A stretch of DNA of 36,513 bases from the IMG/VR virus record IMGVR_UViG_3300026097_000007, positions 1-36,513 of that record; one strand, 5' to 3'. The DNA is from a virus. The translations under genes were made by a program, and so were the position numbers. The notes under the pieces were generated by a model. The model saw nothing but the letters and a program-made list of their open reading frames with translations, ran no database searches and had not been told where the DNA came from. This document shows positions 7,380 through 16,551 of this stretch, one piece after another (positions within the stretch are counted from its first letter, which is position 1; every line of letters starts with the position of its first letter).

Positions 7380-8312
7380 ATGGCTCTAGGAAGTAATCAT
7401 GTAACTTCAACCACCGCGGCGACTTTTGTCCCAGAGGTGTGGTCAGACGAAGTTATCGCATCATTTAAATCAAACCTTGTTCTAGCCAATCTGGTAAAGA
7501 ACATGAACCATCAGGGCAAAAAGGGCGATGTTATTCATATCCCTGCCCCGATCCGTGGATCAGCTAGTCAGAAGACTGCTGAAAGTCAGGTCACACTGAT
7601 TACCAACACCGAGGGTGAAGTACAGGTCAACATTGACAAGCACTTCGAATACTCACGGATGATCGAGGACATCGTTGCTACGCAGGCACTTAACAGCCTT
7701 CGTCAGTTCTACACTGATGATGCTGGTTTTGCTCTTGCTAAGCAGGCTGACTCCGATCTAGGTGATCTGTTCGGCGGCTTTCAGGGCGGCACTGCTTACA
7801 GCGGCGCAGTCATTGGTTCAGATGGCAGCACTGCTTGGGATGGCTCTGCTTCTACTAACACTGGTAACGGCGCTGCCCTTACTGATGCTGGTATTCGTCA
7901 GATGATCCAGACCCTTGATGACGCAGACGTTCCGATGTCACAGCGTTATCTCGTAATCCCACCTGTTGAGAAGAACAACCTTCTTGGCATTAGCCGGTTC
8001 ACTGAGCAGGCTTTTGTGGGTGAAGTTGGTGCTACTAACAGCATCCGCAATGGCCGTGTTGGCAACATCTACGGTGTTGAGGTTTACGTCTCCAGCAACC
8101 TACCAACGGTTCAGGCTGATGACGAAAGCACCGACTACCGTGCCGCTGGCATGTTCCACGAGAGCGCAATGGTTCTCGTCACTCAGCTTGCACCACGGGC
8201 ACAGACCCAGTACAAGCAGGAGTACCTCGGTGATCTGCTTACTGTAGATATGCTCTACGGTGTATCAGAGCTCCGTGACGACGCTGCTGTTGTAGCAGTT
8301 GTTCCTTCCTGA
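7380..8312 (+). CDS. Major capsid protein
   Basis: A 310-residue HK97-fold-like coat protein. The N-terminal sequence (TFVPEVWSDEVIASFKSNLV, about 16-35), the central GDVIHIPAP segment and the DLLTVDMLYGVSELRDDAAV ending are characteristic of podoviral/siphoviral capsid proteins. A clear GTAGGAG lies upstream. It is preceded by the scaffold and followed by a strong hairpin terminator at 8331-8362. GC content looks higher than in most neighbours, as expected for a highly expressed gene. Confidence 0.92.
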   Translation: MALGSNHVTSTTAATFVPEVWSDEVIASFKSNLVLANLVKNMNHQGKKGDVIHIPAPIRGSASQKTAESQVTLITNTEGEVQVNIDKHFEYSRMIEDIVATQALNSLRQFYTDDAGFALAKQADSDLGDLFGGFQGGTAYSGAVIGSDGSTAWDGSASTNTGNGAALTDAGIRQMIQTLDDADVPMSQRYLVIPPVEKNNLLGISRFTEQAFVGEVGATNSIRNGRVGNIYGVEVYVSSNLPTVQADDESTDYRAAGMFHESAMVLVTQLAPRAQTQYKQEYLGDLLTVDMLYGVSELRDDAAVVAVVPS

Positions 8313-8330
8313 TCGTAGGTAGGAAACTCA

Positions 8331-8362
8331 GGTTGGGGGAGCAAGTCTCCCCCTGCCTTTAA
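8331..8362 (+). terminator. Hairpin terminator behind the capsid gene
   Basis: GGGGGAG (8335-8341), loop CAAGT, CTCCCCC (8347-8353) form a perfect 7-bp GC stem that can be lengthened by AGG/CCT after a two-base internal loop. It is followed by TGCCTTTAA, so the U-run is poor and termination is probably partial. That would set capsid transcript levels above those of the tail genes further on. Confidence 0.7.
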
Positions 8363-8374
8363 CTAGAGGTCTTT

Positions 8375-8533
8375 ATGATTACACTTGAAGATACAGTAAC
8401 CGGCAAGACGTTTGAAGTGACAGAAGAACACTTTGAACAAAATCTTTGGAGAAGCAAGCGTTACAAGAAGGCTGAAAGAAAGCCACTAGGACGCCCAAAG
8501 AAGACTTACACGGAATCAACTGAGGAAGAATAA
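8375..8533 (+). CDS. 52-residue protein with AT-hook-like end
   Basis: A short ORF beginning MITLEDTVTGKTFEVTEEHF, with a basic GRPKK patch near residues 39-43 and an acidic tail. GAGG (8366-8369) precedes the ATG and its stop overlaps the next start as TAATG. It lies between the capsid terminator and the adaptor gene. It is real by codon and signal context; the function is unknown. Confidence 0.7.
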   Translation: MITLEDTVTGKTFEVTEEHFEQNLWRSKRYKKAERKPLGRPKKTYTESTEEE

Positions 8534-9219
8534 TGGCTACCTACCTCTCAGTAGTAAACTCTGTTTTACGTCGCCTTAGAGAGCGCGAAGTAACTTCAGT
8601 TAATGACAATGCTTATGCTCGTCTTATCGGGACGTTCGTTAATGATGCAAAAAGAGAGGTAGAGGATGCTTGGAACTGGACGCACCTAAAAAACACCATT
8701 CAGGTTGCCACAGAGCAAGGTACGTTTAGGTACGAATTAAATGGGAGTGGTCAGCGTTTTCGGTTACTTACTGATTACGCTGGCCGCCCTTCTGTTTTTA
8801 ATGACACAGAAGATACTTTTCTACAGAAGTCACCCAGCACTCGTTGGATGTCTCGTCAGCTAAACCACGATGATGTTACAGAAAACCAGCCACAGTGGTT
8901 TGAGTTCAACGGGTTTAGTGATGACGGTGATGTACTTGTAGACTTCTACCCAATTCCTGACAAAGTTTACTCAATTAACTTTGACGTTGTTATCCCACAA
9001 GACGATCTAGCTACAGATGGCTCTGATGACGCTACACAGATCAAGTGTCCTGTGCAGCCTATTACCTTTGGCGCATGGTCAAGAGCTATTTATGAGCGCG
9101 GTGAAGACGAAGGCTACCTATCAGACTTAGCCTTCCGTGACTACACTAGCTCGCTTGCTGATGCTATTGCTTGGGATAATGGCAACACTTCTGATGAAGC
9201 TAACTGGTTTGCAGTTTAA
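8533..9219 (+). CDS. Head-tail adaptor protein (P22 gp4-like)
   Basis: A 228-residue protein. The N-terminal region (VVNSVLRRLREREVTSVND, then LIGTFVNDAKREVEDAWNWT) matches the pattern of podoviral adaptor or tail accessory factors that bind under the portal and dock the tail hub. The remainder is beta-rich (FRYELNGSGQRFRLLTD, VDFYPIP) with a C-terminal helical part. Start and stop both use TAATG overlaps with neighbours, so translation is coupled. The adaptor assignment rests on pattern and position. Confidence 0.75.
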   Translation: MATYLSVVNSVLRRLREREVTSVNDNAYARLIGTFVNDAKREVEDAWNWTHLKNTIQVATEQGTFRYELNGSGQRFRLLTDYAGRPSVFNDTEDTFLQKSPSTRWMSRQLNHDDVTENQPQWFEFNGFSDDGDVLVDFYPIPDKVYSINFDVVIPQDDLATDGSDDATQIKCPVQPITFGAWSRAIYERGEDEGYLSDLAFRDYTSSLADAIAWDNGNTSDEANWFAV

Positions 9220-10760
9220 TGGCTAAACTACTTACACCGTTTTCTGTTGTAGGGCCAGCTTCTTACGGCTTAAACACTAAACTAGCTGGGCTAGAGATTG
9301 GCCCACAGTGGTGTCTTACAGCAAGAAACTGTGCTTTGTCAACCCAAGGCACTATTTCAGCTAGAAAAGGATGGACTACTTTTGATGGTGCCAGTCAGTT
9401 ATCTGGCGAACCTGCTGTTAAAACAATCCACGAGTACATAGACAACGGTAACAGCAGCCGTATTGTCTGGTCAGCAGGAAACAAGCTGTACGAAGGTACC
9501 TCATCAGTATCAGAAGTTACCGGCACAGTCACAACACCGACTGATGACAACTGGAAGTTTGTTAATTTTAACGGTGACTGCATCGGTGTTCAGGCAGGAC
9601 ATTCTCCTATCATCAAAACAGACGGTGGTAACTTTGCTGACATCAGCTTTGACACTGCACCATCAGACCCAATTGATGCACTATCTGCTTGGGGTCGAGT
9701 TTGGTACGTAGATGGTGATGCACAGACCATTAGGTATTCTGATCTACTGCAAGAAGATGTACTAGACACAGGCTCATCAGGCTTGATTAACATGTACACA
9801 GTCTGGTCTAACGGAACAGATGAGATTGTAGGCATCCAAGAGTTTAACAACTACTTGGTTATCTTTGGCCGTAAACAGGTTGTTTTATACGCAGGCGGAG
9901 AAGATCCTAACAACGCCCTTCAGCTAGTTGATATTATCAACAACACTGGGTGCATTGCTCGTGACTCTATCCAGAACATTGGCAACGATATCTTGTTTCT
10001 TGGTGAAGAGGGTATTATCTCACTAGCCCGTAACATTCAGGCAGGTGGTGATGTTCGCTCACTACCCCTTGCTAATTTAGCAGACAATGTTTCTGACTTT
10101 ATGGCCCAGTTTTCTCTTTCAGAGCCAGCCCAAAACATAAAGTCTTGTTACAAAGCAGACGAAGGTTTTTACCTAATCTCTTTCCCTACATCAAAGATTA
10201 CATTTTACCTTAACATTAGGTACCCAACACCAGATGAAAAAGCTAGAGTGTTTACTTGGTACGACATTAACCCAACTGCACTAGCTGTAGACAGGCAAGA
10301 TAATGTTTACCTCGGACAGCCGGGATATGTTGGGTTGTACAACGGCTACGAAGACAATGGCGAAAGCTATGTAATGAATTTCAAATCTGGCTGGGTTTCA
10401 GGTGAAGGTGAAGTAGGTACAGCGACAAAGATTTTTAAGCAAGCAGTGCTTACAATCAGAGGTGGCTACGGAGCAAGGATAACCTTTGAATGGGGGTTTG
10501 ATTTTCTGCCTACTACTTACGACTCAGAAAACAACAGTGTTGAGGTTTCAGTAAGCCCATCAGAGTACGGGGTTGCAGAGTACGGAACAGCAGAGTTTTC
10601 CCGTATAAACCCAGTTAGCCAGTTGCTATATAGAATGTCAGGAAGTGGTAAGTCTGTGCAGTTTGGCTTAGAAACAGAAGTTGATGGCGCAGAACTAAAC
10701 ATACAAAAAGTTGACCTTTATCTTAAAGGCGGCAAGATTGCTCGTAGAGGTAGACGATAA
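9219..10760 (+). CDS. Tail hub/nozzle-like structural protein (P22 gp10-like)
   Basis: A 513-residue beta-rich protein with many short WxxG/YxG repeats and no catalytic motifs. It begins MAKLLTPFSVVGPASYGLNT and its first 40 residues contain an ARNCALSTQGTISARKGW segment typical of podoviral proteins that follow the adaptor (packaged-DNA stabilisation or nozzle beta-propeller type). Position between adaptor and collar-fibre genes and TAATG coupling on both sides support a tail tube/nozzle role. The C-terminus is basic (KGGKIARRGRR). Confidence 0.75.
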   Translation: MAKLLTPFSVVGPASYGLNTKLAGLEIGPQWCLTARNCALSTQGTISARKGWTTFDGASQLSGEPAVKTIHEYIDNGNSSRIVWSAGNKLYEGTSSVSEVTGTVTTPTDDNWKFVNFNGDCIGVQAGHSPIIKTDGGNFADISFDTAPSDPIDALSAWGRVWYVDGDAQTIRYSDLLQEDVLDTGSSGLINMYTVWSNGTDEIVGIQEFNNYLVIFGRKQVVLYAGGEDPNNALQLVDIINNTGCIARDSIQNIGNDILFLGEEGIISLARNIQAGGDVRSLPLANLADNVSDFMAQFSLSEPAQNIKSCYKADEGFYLISFPTSKITFYLNIRYPTPDEKARVFTWYDINPTALAVDRQDNVYLGQPGYVGLYNGYEDNGESYVMNFKSGWVSGEGEVGTATKIFKQAVLTIRGGYGARITFEWGFDFLPTTYDSENNSVEVSVSPSEYGVAEYGTAEFSRINPVSQLLYRMSGSGKSVQFGLETEVDGAELNIQKVDLYLKGGKIARRGRR

Positions 10761-11458
10761 TGACCGATTATAATAAGTCAGTAAACTTTGCAGTCAAGGA
10801 CACACTGACAGCAGGTGATCCTAATAAGATTGTATCTGGTGCAGAGATTGATACAGAGTTTAATAATATCTCATCTGCATCTACAACTAAGATTGATAAA
10901 GTACCTGCTGCTACTACAGGAAATATTGCTCAGTTTACTGCTACAGGTGCTATTGAAGACAGCGGTAATAACCAGACAACTCTTCTTCAAATTGCCGCAC
11001 CCGCTGGCGTTGTAATGGCTTTTGGAGGCAGCACTGCACCAACGGGCTGGCTAGAGTGCGACGGATCTGCTGTCAGCCGCTCAACGTATTCTGATTTGTT
11101 CAGTGCTATTGGCACAAACTTTGGTGTAGGAGATGGTACTTCAACTTTTAATCTTCCAGATCTTCGTGGTGAGTTTATTCGTGGATGGGACAATGGGCGT
11201 GATGTAGACAGTGGCCGTACTATCGGATCTAGTCAAGGCGGAAGTGTTGAACCTCACACCCACGATTATACACTGTACAAAGGCGGAAGGTTTGAAAGAA
11301 ACGGTGGTGCAACTGCCGCAGTAATTCTTGATGAAACAGCAGCTAATGGCGGCGACACAGACGATAATCCCGATGAGTTTGACTTTGCTACTAGCTCGTC
11401 AGGTGATACCGAAACTCGCCCCCGCAACGTAGCCATGATGTACATTATTAAGACATGA
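10760..11458 (+). CDS. Tail fibre with phage collar domain
   Basis: A 232-residue fibre. The N-terminal 50 residues (including GAEIDTEFNNISSAS) look like a short trimerising/anchoring stem. Residues about 74-135 carry the collar fold sequence: GVVMAFGGSTAPTGWLECDG, then TFNLPDLRGEFIRGWDNGR. The C-terminal RPRNVAMMYIIKT is the classic end of this family. It contains HTH at about 170-172, reminiscent of metal-binding His in fibre tips. The stop codon overlaps the next start (ATGA). Confidence 0.85.
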   Translation: MTDYNKSVNFAVKDTLTAGDPNKIVSGAEIDTEFNNISSASTTKIDKVPAATTGNIAQFTATGAIEDSGNNQTTLLQIAAPAGVVMAFGGSTAPTGWLECDGSAVSRSTYSDLFSAIGTNFGVGDGTSTFNLPDLRGEFIRGWDNGRDVDSGRTIGSSQGGSVEPHTHDYTLYKGGRFERNGGATAAVILDETAANGGDTDDNPDEFDFATSSSGDTETRPRNVAMMYIIKT

Positions 11459-11760
11459 TCCCTAGCAAGGTAGCTGTAGTAAACAAACCTGAGTACACCA
11501 TTTGGCTAGAGAATTACAGAAACATCGCCACGTTTATCCACGCTGATGTTTACAAGTACAACAAATCTGTTAGGCAAGAGTTTGGGGAAGATTTAGACAA
11601 GTTGCTAAAACTGCACAACTTTCCACTTTATGTACTAACAGACAAAGAAAACACAAAGCTGAAAAAGTTTATGAGTATTTACGGACTGGTTTTAGATCAC
11701 ACACCTCTCTGCGATGATGGAGTCGAAAGAGAAGTCTATCGGTTAGATAGGAGAGTATAA
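11455..11760 (+). CDS. Small protein at the gp13 position, unknown
   Basis: A 101-residue mixed alpha/beta protein (YTIWLENYRNIATFIHADVY, then FPLYVLTDKENTKLKKFMSIYG). I recognise no family. Its place immediately before three genes that look like internal virion proteins parallels T7 gp13, which precedes gp14-16, but the sequence gives no direct support. Coupled by ATGA to the fibre gene and by TAATG to the next. Confidence 0.65.
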   Translation: MIPSKVAVVNKPEYTIWLENYRNIATFIHADVYKYNKSVRQEFGEDLDKLLKLHNFPLYVLTDKENTKLKKFMSIYGLVLDHTPLCDDGVEREVYRLDRRV

Positions 11761-12377
11761 TGGGCGGTATAGTAGACGCAGTAGGTGGTCTGTTTGGAGT
11801 AGGGGGCAGTGAATCTGTCAACCCACTTCAGTACAGGCCTTTTGATGTAAGCTCAGTTTTAGGGCAATCTAGTGTAGATGGGCAGCAAGTAAACGCACAG
11901 CTATCACCAGAGCTGCAAAGGATTTACTCAGGTCTTCTAGGGCAAGTACCTCAGCAGTTGCAAGCAGCGGCTACACCAGAAGCATCGATAGGCTTTCTTA
12001 GTAGGGCATTTGCACCTCAGTTTGAAAGGCAGCAGTTGTCTCAAGAGTCTAGACTATTTAATCAAGGTTTGTTGGGTAGCACTGCTGGTCAGCTACAGTC
12101 TCAAGGGCTTAGAGAAGCCCAGAATCAGGCTCTAGTACAGAACGCACTATCTGCCCAGCAGCAGGCTTTCCAGAGGGGTCAAGGCTTACTAGGCAGTGCA
12201 CTACAGTTAGGTGCAGCACCACTAGGCTTGGCACAGCTAGGCGGGCAGTTTGGCAGTGAGGCACTTAGAGCGCAAGAAGGAACAGAAGGATTAAGACAGC
12301 AAGCTGAAGCCAATCAGGCTAACTTCTTTGCAAGTCTTGTTGGGTCTGGCGCTTCGTTATTTGGAGGGACTGCCTAA
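11760..12377 (+). CDS. Internal virion / DNA ejection protein (gp14- or gp7-like)
   Basis: A 205-residue Gln/Ala/Leu/Gly-rich protein (LGSTAGQLQSQGLREAQNQA, LQLGAAPLGLAQLGGQFG). It has a glycine-rich hydrophobic start and end (MGGIVDAVGGLFGVGG; FFASLVGSGASLFGG), as in proteins that are stored in the head and inserted into the cell envelope during ejection. It is the first of three consecutive genes of this character. Classification is by composition and order. Confidence 0.7.
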   Translation: MGGIVDAVGGLFGVGGSESVNPLQYRPFDVSSVLGQSSVDGQQVNAQLSPELQRIYSGLLGQVPQQLQAAATPEASIGFLSRAFAPQFERQQLSQESRLFNQGLLGSTAGQLQSQGLREAQNQALVQNALSAQQQAFQRGQGLLGSALQLGAAPLGLAQLGGQFGSEALRAQEGTEGLRQQAEANQANFFASLVGSGASLFGGTA

Positions 12378-12378
12378 A

Positions 12379-13467
12379 ATGGAAAGCAGATTATTGAACA
12401 TCGGCGACTTGTTTAGTCAATCCAGTGACGCTACTACCGGTCTTTTAGGTGGTGGTATTTTTAGCCAACCTGAGACTAGAGGGCAACGCAGATCAAGGCT
12501 TTTGACAGACGCTATTTCTAATGCAGGGCAAGACCCTTATGCAAGACTAGGTGCTGCTTTTGGTGGCCTTGTTGGCATGGGTGCTAGAGCAGGTGCTGAA
12601 GGACTAGGTATTCTTGATCAGCCTGAAGAAGTAAAAAAAGCAGAAGCTGTCCGTCAGGTGCAAAGAGAAGCCGCTGAAGCAGGTGTTGACCTTTCTTCCG
12701 ATCCAAGAGGCTTTAGAGATTTTGTTGTAAACAGGTTCCAAGAACTTGGGCAAGATCAATTAGCTATTGATTCTTTAATAAGGATTGGAGCTGTTGAAAA
12801 AGAGATTGCTCCTGAGCCTGTAGAAACTAATATAAGGGCAGTTGGTGGTACACCTAGAGCTAATGCTCTTGTGGAAAGATACCCTGAAATTGGGCAGCTA
12901 GCAGAAGGCCAAGAAGTATTTATTACTCTTTTGGATGGTGAGTTTAGAGGGGTAGAAACTAAATCTACTCCAGAAGACAGAACGCCTTCAAGAATAAGAG
13001 AGTATACTTTGGCTCTTGAAAGGGGCTTAATTAACGAGAACACTACTCTCGAAGAATACAACAGATTAAGAGCTGGCGGAGATAAAAGAAGAGCTGCTGC
13101 TCCAACAGAAACTTCATTGTCTCCATTTGAAGCAGTTATTGACACTAACGAAGAAATTAAAAATAGGATTGAAGGTTTTGTTGAAGACACCCCTCAAGCC
13201 ACTTTAGCTGGAATAGGAATTCCTTTTACTGGAGGAAGGGATGAAGATGCAGTTAGTGCTGTTTCTTTGCAAGTGCAACAAAGAGCTTTAGAAATAAGAA
13301 ATCAGTCCCCTGAACTTAGTGTAGAACAGTCTCTTAACGAAGCTATTAATGAACTTAATACGCTAAGAAGCGGAGCACCAGCTCCAGATACAACTGGAGC
13401 ACCAACAGCTCCAGCAGGAACTGCTACTCCACAGAATGATCCGTTTGCTGGTAGAGTCAACCCTTAA
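12379..13467 (+). CDS. Internal virion / ejection protein (gp15- or gp20-like)
   Basis: A 362-residue protein. An amphipathic Gly/Ala segment occurs at about 52-80 (ARLGAAFGGLVGMGARAGAE), followed by a charged helical body and a Pro/Ala/Thr-rich tail (APAPDTTGAPTAPAGTATP). The ATG at 12379 follows the previous stop by one base; the longer upstream frame would begin inside that gene and is rejected. GGAGGG lies 11 bases upstream. Codon use turns AGA-rich and AT-rich from here on. Confidence 0.7.
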   Translation: MESRLLNIGDLFSQSSDATTGLLGGGIFSQPETRGQRRSRLLTDAISNAGQDPYARLGAAFGGLVGMGARAGAEGLGILDQPEEVKKAEAVRQVQREAAEAGVDLSSDPRGFRDFVVNRFQELGQDQLAIDSLIRIGAVEKEIAPEPVETNIRAVGGTPRANALVERYPEIGQLAEGQEVFITLLDGEFRGVETKSTPEDRTPSRIREYTLALERGLINENTTLEEYNRLRAGGDKRRAAAPTETSLSPFEAVIDTNEEIKNRIEGFVEDTPQATLAGIGIPFTGGRDEDAVSAVSLQVQQRALEIRNQSPELSVEQSLNEAINELNTLRSGAPAPDTTGAPTAPAGTATPQNDPFAGRVNP

Positions 13468-13476
13468 GGTATTTTT

Positions 13477-16400
13477 ATGGCTTTAAATCCTAGTAATTTT
13501 AGAGCAAGTAGAAATGACCCGCGTTTAAGAAGAGTGCCGGGACAAGAGCTTGCGCCACAAAAAGATGAAACGGCAGAAGAGGTTGTTCAAAGAGAGAGAG
13601 ACACGCCAGCGTCTAGACAGCAAGCGCAACAAGAAGCTAGTCAGCAAATTGAAACAGGTTTTTCTAGACCAGAACCTCCTCTCGGAACTTTAAAAGAAGA
13701 AGATATTGTTAGCTCTTACACCTTACAAAAATTAGGTGCTGAGCCGGGAGATAAATTTGTTGATGGGCAGTTTGAGAGGGTGGTTTCTCAAGAACCTAGA
13801 GGCGAGATTATTACTGAGTATGACATATCCATTTCACCTACCCTTCAAAATGCTGGAGCAGAACCCGGCGATATGCTAGAAGATGGTAACATAATTAAGT
13901 CTGGCCAGAACGCGCCATTCAGAAACTTTCTTTATGGCATGAAAGAGGGTGATGATCTTGTAGAGTCATTCAGTAATTACATGAACAGTTACTACCCACT
14001 TCCTAACATTAACATTAGTTTTGAAAATGGGTTTCAATTTTTTGATGACTTTGATGAAGGATTTCAAGACGCTACACCAGAAACAAGAAGACAACTTTTA
14101 AGAGAATACAAAGACGCTGAACTAGAAAAAATGCGTGAGGATTTTGAGCCAGACAGAGGCACCTTTTCTTTTGGAGCTGGTAATCTGGTTGGTGAAGCCG
14201 GAATACTTTCTCTTGTTCCCCTTACAGCAGGGACTAGGCTTGGAGCTCTTGCAATAGAAGGTGCTACTTTTGCTGGAGTAGATTTTGCTATTGAATCTTT
14301 AGCAGAAAATGGTGAGCTCCCCCCTGCCGCAGAATTAGGAGAAAGGACTGCATTAGGATTTGCTGGCGGCGCTGGCGCTTCTCTTGTTGTAGCGGCTGGC
14401 AAAAGAGTTGCGGCTAATGTTGCAGAAGGTCGTTCAAGAAAAAGGGCGTTAGAAACTCAACAAGATGTTGAAGACAGAATTGTAAAAAAAGTAGCTGTTG
14501 GAGAATCTCCTACCAAAGCAATCAAAGAAGTGCAAGAAGAGTTGGGGTTTTCTGACGAGTACCTTTCTGCGCTTGCTAATTTAACAAACAAAAAGCTGGA
14601 CATTCCTAGCACTCAAAGTAAAGCTAGGCAAGCTGCTATGTTTGATGTGACTAATGACTCTGTTGTTAGTAGACAAAAATCTGGAGCAGTTGATAAACTA
14701 CTAGGAGCAATTCAAACTAGAATTAAAAACATAAGTCCGGCCCTTGCTGGAAGACTTCGTAATTTTGAAGCTGATGCTCATAGAAAAACAGCAAACAGTC
14801 TTGTAGAGGTACAGCCTTTTGCAAGAACACTCAGTAGGCTTCCATCTAATATAAGAAATCAAGTAGACCTTCAACTATTTAATGGCAATTTTGATGCAGC
14901 TAAGGGATTAATTAAAAGTGTATCCCCAGATGAGTTGCCTAATTTTGACAGTGCATTAAAAACTATTAATAGAATAGGCGATGAGCTGGTTGAGTCTGGT
15001 TATGAAATGGGCAGGCTTCCAAATTATTTTCCAAGATTAATAAAAGATCTTGACGGACTTAGAAAAAGTTTAGGTGTAGAAAAAAGAAGTTTGATTGATG
15101 AAGCTCTTCGTCAAGCAGCAAGAAGCAGAAAAATTGAAGTAAATGATTTGTCTTTAGATGAGAGAACACAAATTATTGACAGAGTTCTTAGAGGGTACAC
15201 CCCTAAGACCGTAGACAATAAATTAAGTTTTACTAAGCCACGGACTATTGAAAAAATTGCTCCAGAACAGCTTAAGTTTTACGAAGACGCAAACACTGCA
15301 CTGCAAGCCTACATTAGAAGATCTGTTGATGACATAGAAAAAAGAAAGTTTTTTGGAAAGGCCTCTACAAATTCTGATGATGGCCTGTTAGATACACAAA
15401 CATCTATTGGTAGGTTAGTAGATCAAGAAAGAGCAAGAGGCACAATTACACCGGAAGGTGAGTTGTCTTTGCAGGACATGTTATCTGCTAGATTTATTGG
15501 TGGCGAAAAAAGCCCAGCATCTTTAATTCAAGGTGTAAGAGATATTGGATACGCTTCTACTATTGCTAATCCTTATACTGCGCTAATTAATTTAGATGAA
15601 CTTTCTAGGTCTGCCGCTATTTATGGCTTTAGAAATACGTTAGCTAGTTTGTTTGGTAAAAAATATACTGATGTAGCTGAGCTCGGTTTAAGAAATGCAG
15701 CCGAGGAATTTGAAAGTCCTGAAAAAACAGCACGATTTTTAAGAAGTATGTTTTCTGCTTCTGGGTTTACTAAATTAGACAGGCTGGGCAAAGATGCTAC
15801 AATTAATGCAGCTCTTAGAAGATTTATGAGCAAAGCACAAACTGCAAAAGGAAGAACAGAATTAAGAAGACAGTATGGTGCACAGTTCGGTGATGAGACA
15901 GAGGCGTTGATTCAAAACCTTCAAGATAGGACTGTTACAGATAACGTAAAGCAGTTAGCGTTTTCTGCTCTTGCTGATCTTCAGCCAATAGCTAGATCCG
16001 AAATGCCAGAAGTATATTTAAGAAATCCTAATGGAAGAATCCTTTATCAGTTAAAATCGTTTACACTAAAACAGTATGATCTTGTAAGAAATCAAATTGT
16101 CAATGAGTTTAGAACTGGAAGTAAAGCACAGGCTGCAAAAAAAGCTGCTGTTCTTATGGCTTATATGACTGCTTCAGGGACTGCATTAGGTGTTGTTAGA
16201 GACTTAATGTTAGGAAGAGAAGTAAAGCCAGAAGATATTCCGGGAAGGGTTATGTGGACATTGCTTGCTCCTTATGGAATGAGTAAGTATCTAGGAGAAA
16301 GGTACTTTCAAAGAGGAGATATTAGCGGTGGTGTGCTTAATACTATCGCTCCTGCTACACCTCTTATTGACGAGCTATTTAGTTTATCTGCAAATGCTGG

Positions 16401-16548
16401 TGATTACGCTTCTGGCGAAAAAGAAATTGAAGATGATCTGTTTAGGGCGATAAATGACGTTCCTGTTATTGGTAAATTAATTTACAATTGGCTTGGCGGC
16501 GGAGCAGAAAAATGGAACGAAAGAGAAGAAGAACTCAGAGAGGAATAG
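13477..16548 (+). CDS. Large internal virion / ejection protein (gp16-like)
   Basis: A 1023-residue protein, the longest here. The N-terminal 60 residues are charged and Gln-rich. Two copies of a TLQ..GAEPGD...DG unit lie 40 residues apart (about 82-98 and 122-138). A Gly/Ala-rich hydrophobic region (about 229-300) and another near 890-910 could insert in membranes; between them are long helices. The end shows NGRILYQLKSFTLKQYDLVRN, then DIPGRVMWTLLAPYGMSKYL, a pattern I associate with large ejected proteins of marine podoviruses. No lytic transglycosylase or polymerase motif is seen. AGA is the dominant Arg codon. Confidence 0.75.
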   Translation: MALNPSNFRASRNDPRLRRVPGQELAPQKDETAEEVVQRERDTPASRQQAQQEASQQIETGFSRPEPPLGTLKEEDIVSSYTLQKLGAEPGDKFVDGQFERVVSQEPRGEIITEYDISISPTLQNAGAEPGDMLEDGNIIKSGQNAPFRNFLYGMKEGDDLVESFSNYMNSYYPLPNINISFENGFQFFDDFDEGFQDATPETRRQLLREYKDAELEKMREDFEPDRGTFSFGAGNLVGEAGILSLVPLTAGTRLGALAIEGATFAGVDFAIESLAENGELPPAAELGERTALGFAGGAGASLVVAAGKRVAANVAEGRSRKRALETQQDVEDRIVKKVAVGESPTKAIKEVQEELGFSDEYLSALANLTNKKLDIPSTQSKARQAAMFDVTNDSVVSRQKSGAVDKLLGAIQTRIKNISPALAGRLRNFEADAHRKTANSLVEVQPFARTLSRLPSNIRNQVDLQLFNGNFDAAKGLIKSVSPDELPNFDSALKTINRIGDELVESGYEMGRLPNYFPRLIKDLDGLRKSLGVEKRSLIDEALRQAARSRKIEVNDLSLDERTQIIDRVLRGYTPKTVDNKLSFTKPRTIEKIAPEQLKFYEDANTALQAYIRRSVDDIEKRKFFGKASTNSDDGLLDTQTSIGRLVDQERARGTITPEGELSLQDMLSARFIGGEKSPASLIQGVRDIGYASTIANPYTALINLDELSRSAAIYGFRNTLASLFGKKYTDVAELGLRNAAEEFESPEKTARFLRSMFSASGFTKLDRLGKDATINAALRRFMSKAQTAKGRTELRRQYGAQFGDETEALIQNLQDRTVTDNVKQLAFSALADLQPIARSEMPEVYLRNPNGRILYQLKSFTLKQYDLVRNQIVNEFRTGSKAQAAKKAAVLMAYMTASGTALGVVRDLMLGREVKPEDIPGRVMWTLLAPYGMSKYLGERYFQRGDISGGVLNTIAPATPLIDELFSLSANAGDYASGEKEIEDDLFRAINDVPVIGKLIYNWLGGGAEKWNEREEELREE

Positions 16549-16551
16549 TCA

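Noticed and set aside
12756-13190. 144-codon minus-strand ORF inside the second ejection protein gene
   Set aside because: Antisense shadow of an AT-rich coding region; no start signals, and the plus-strand gene is continuous.
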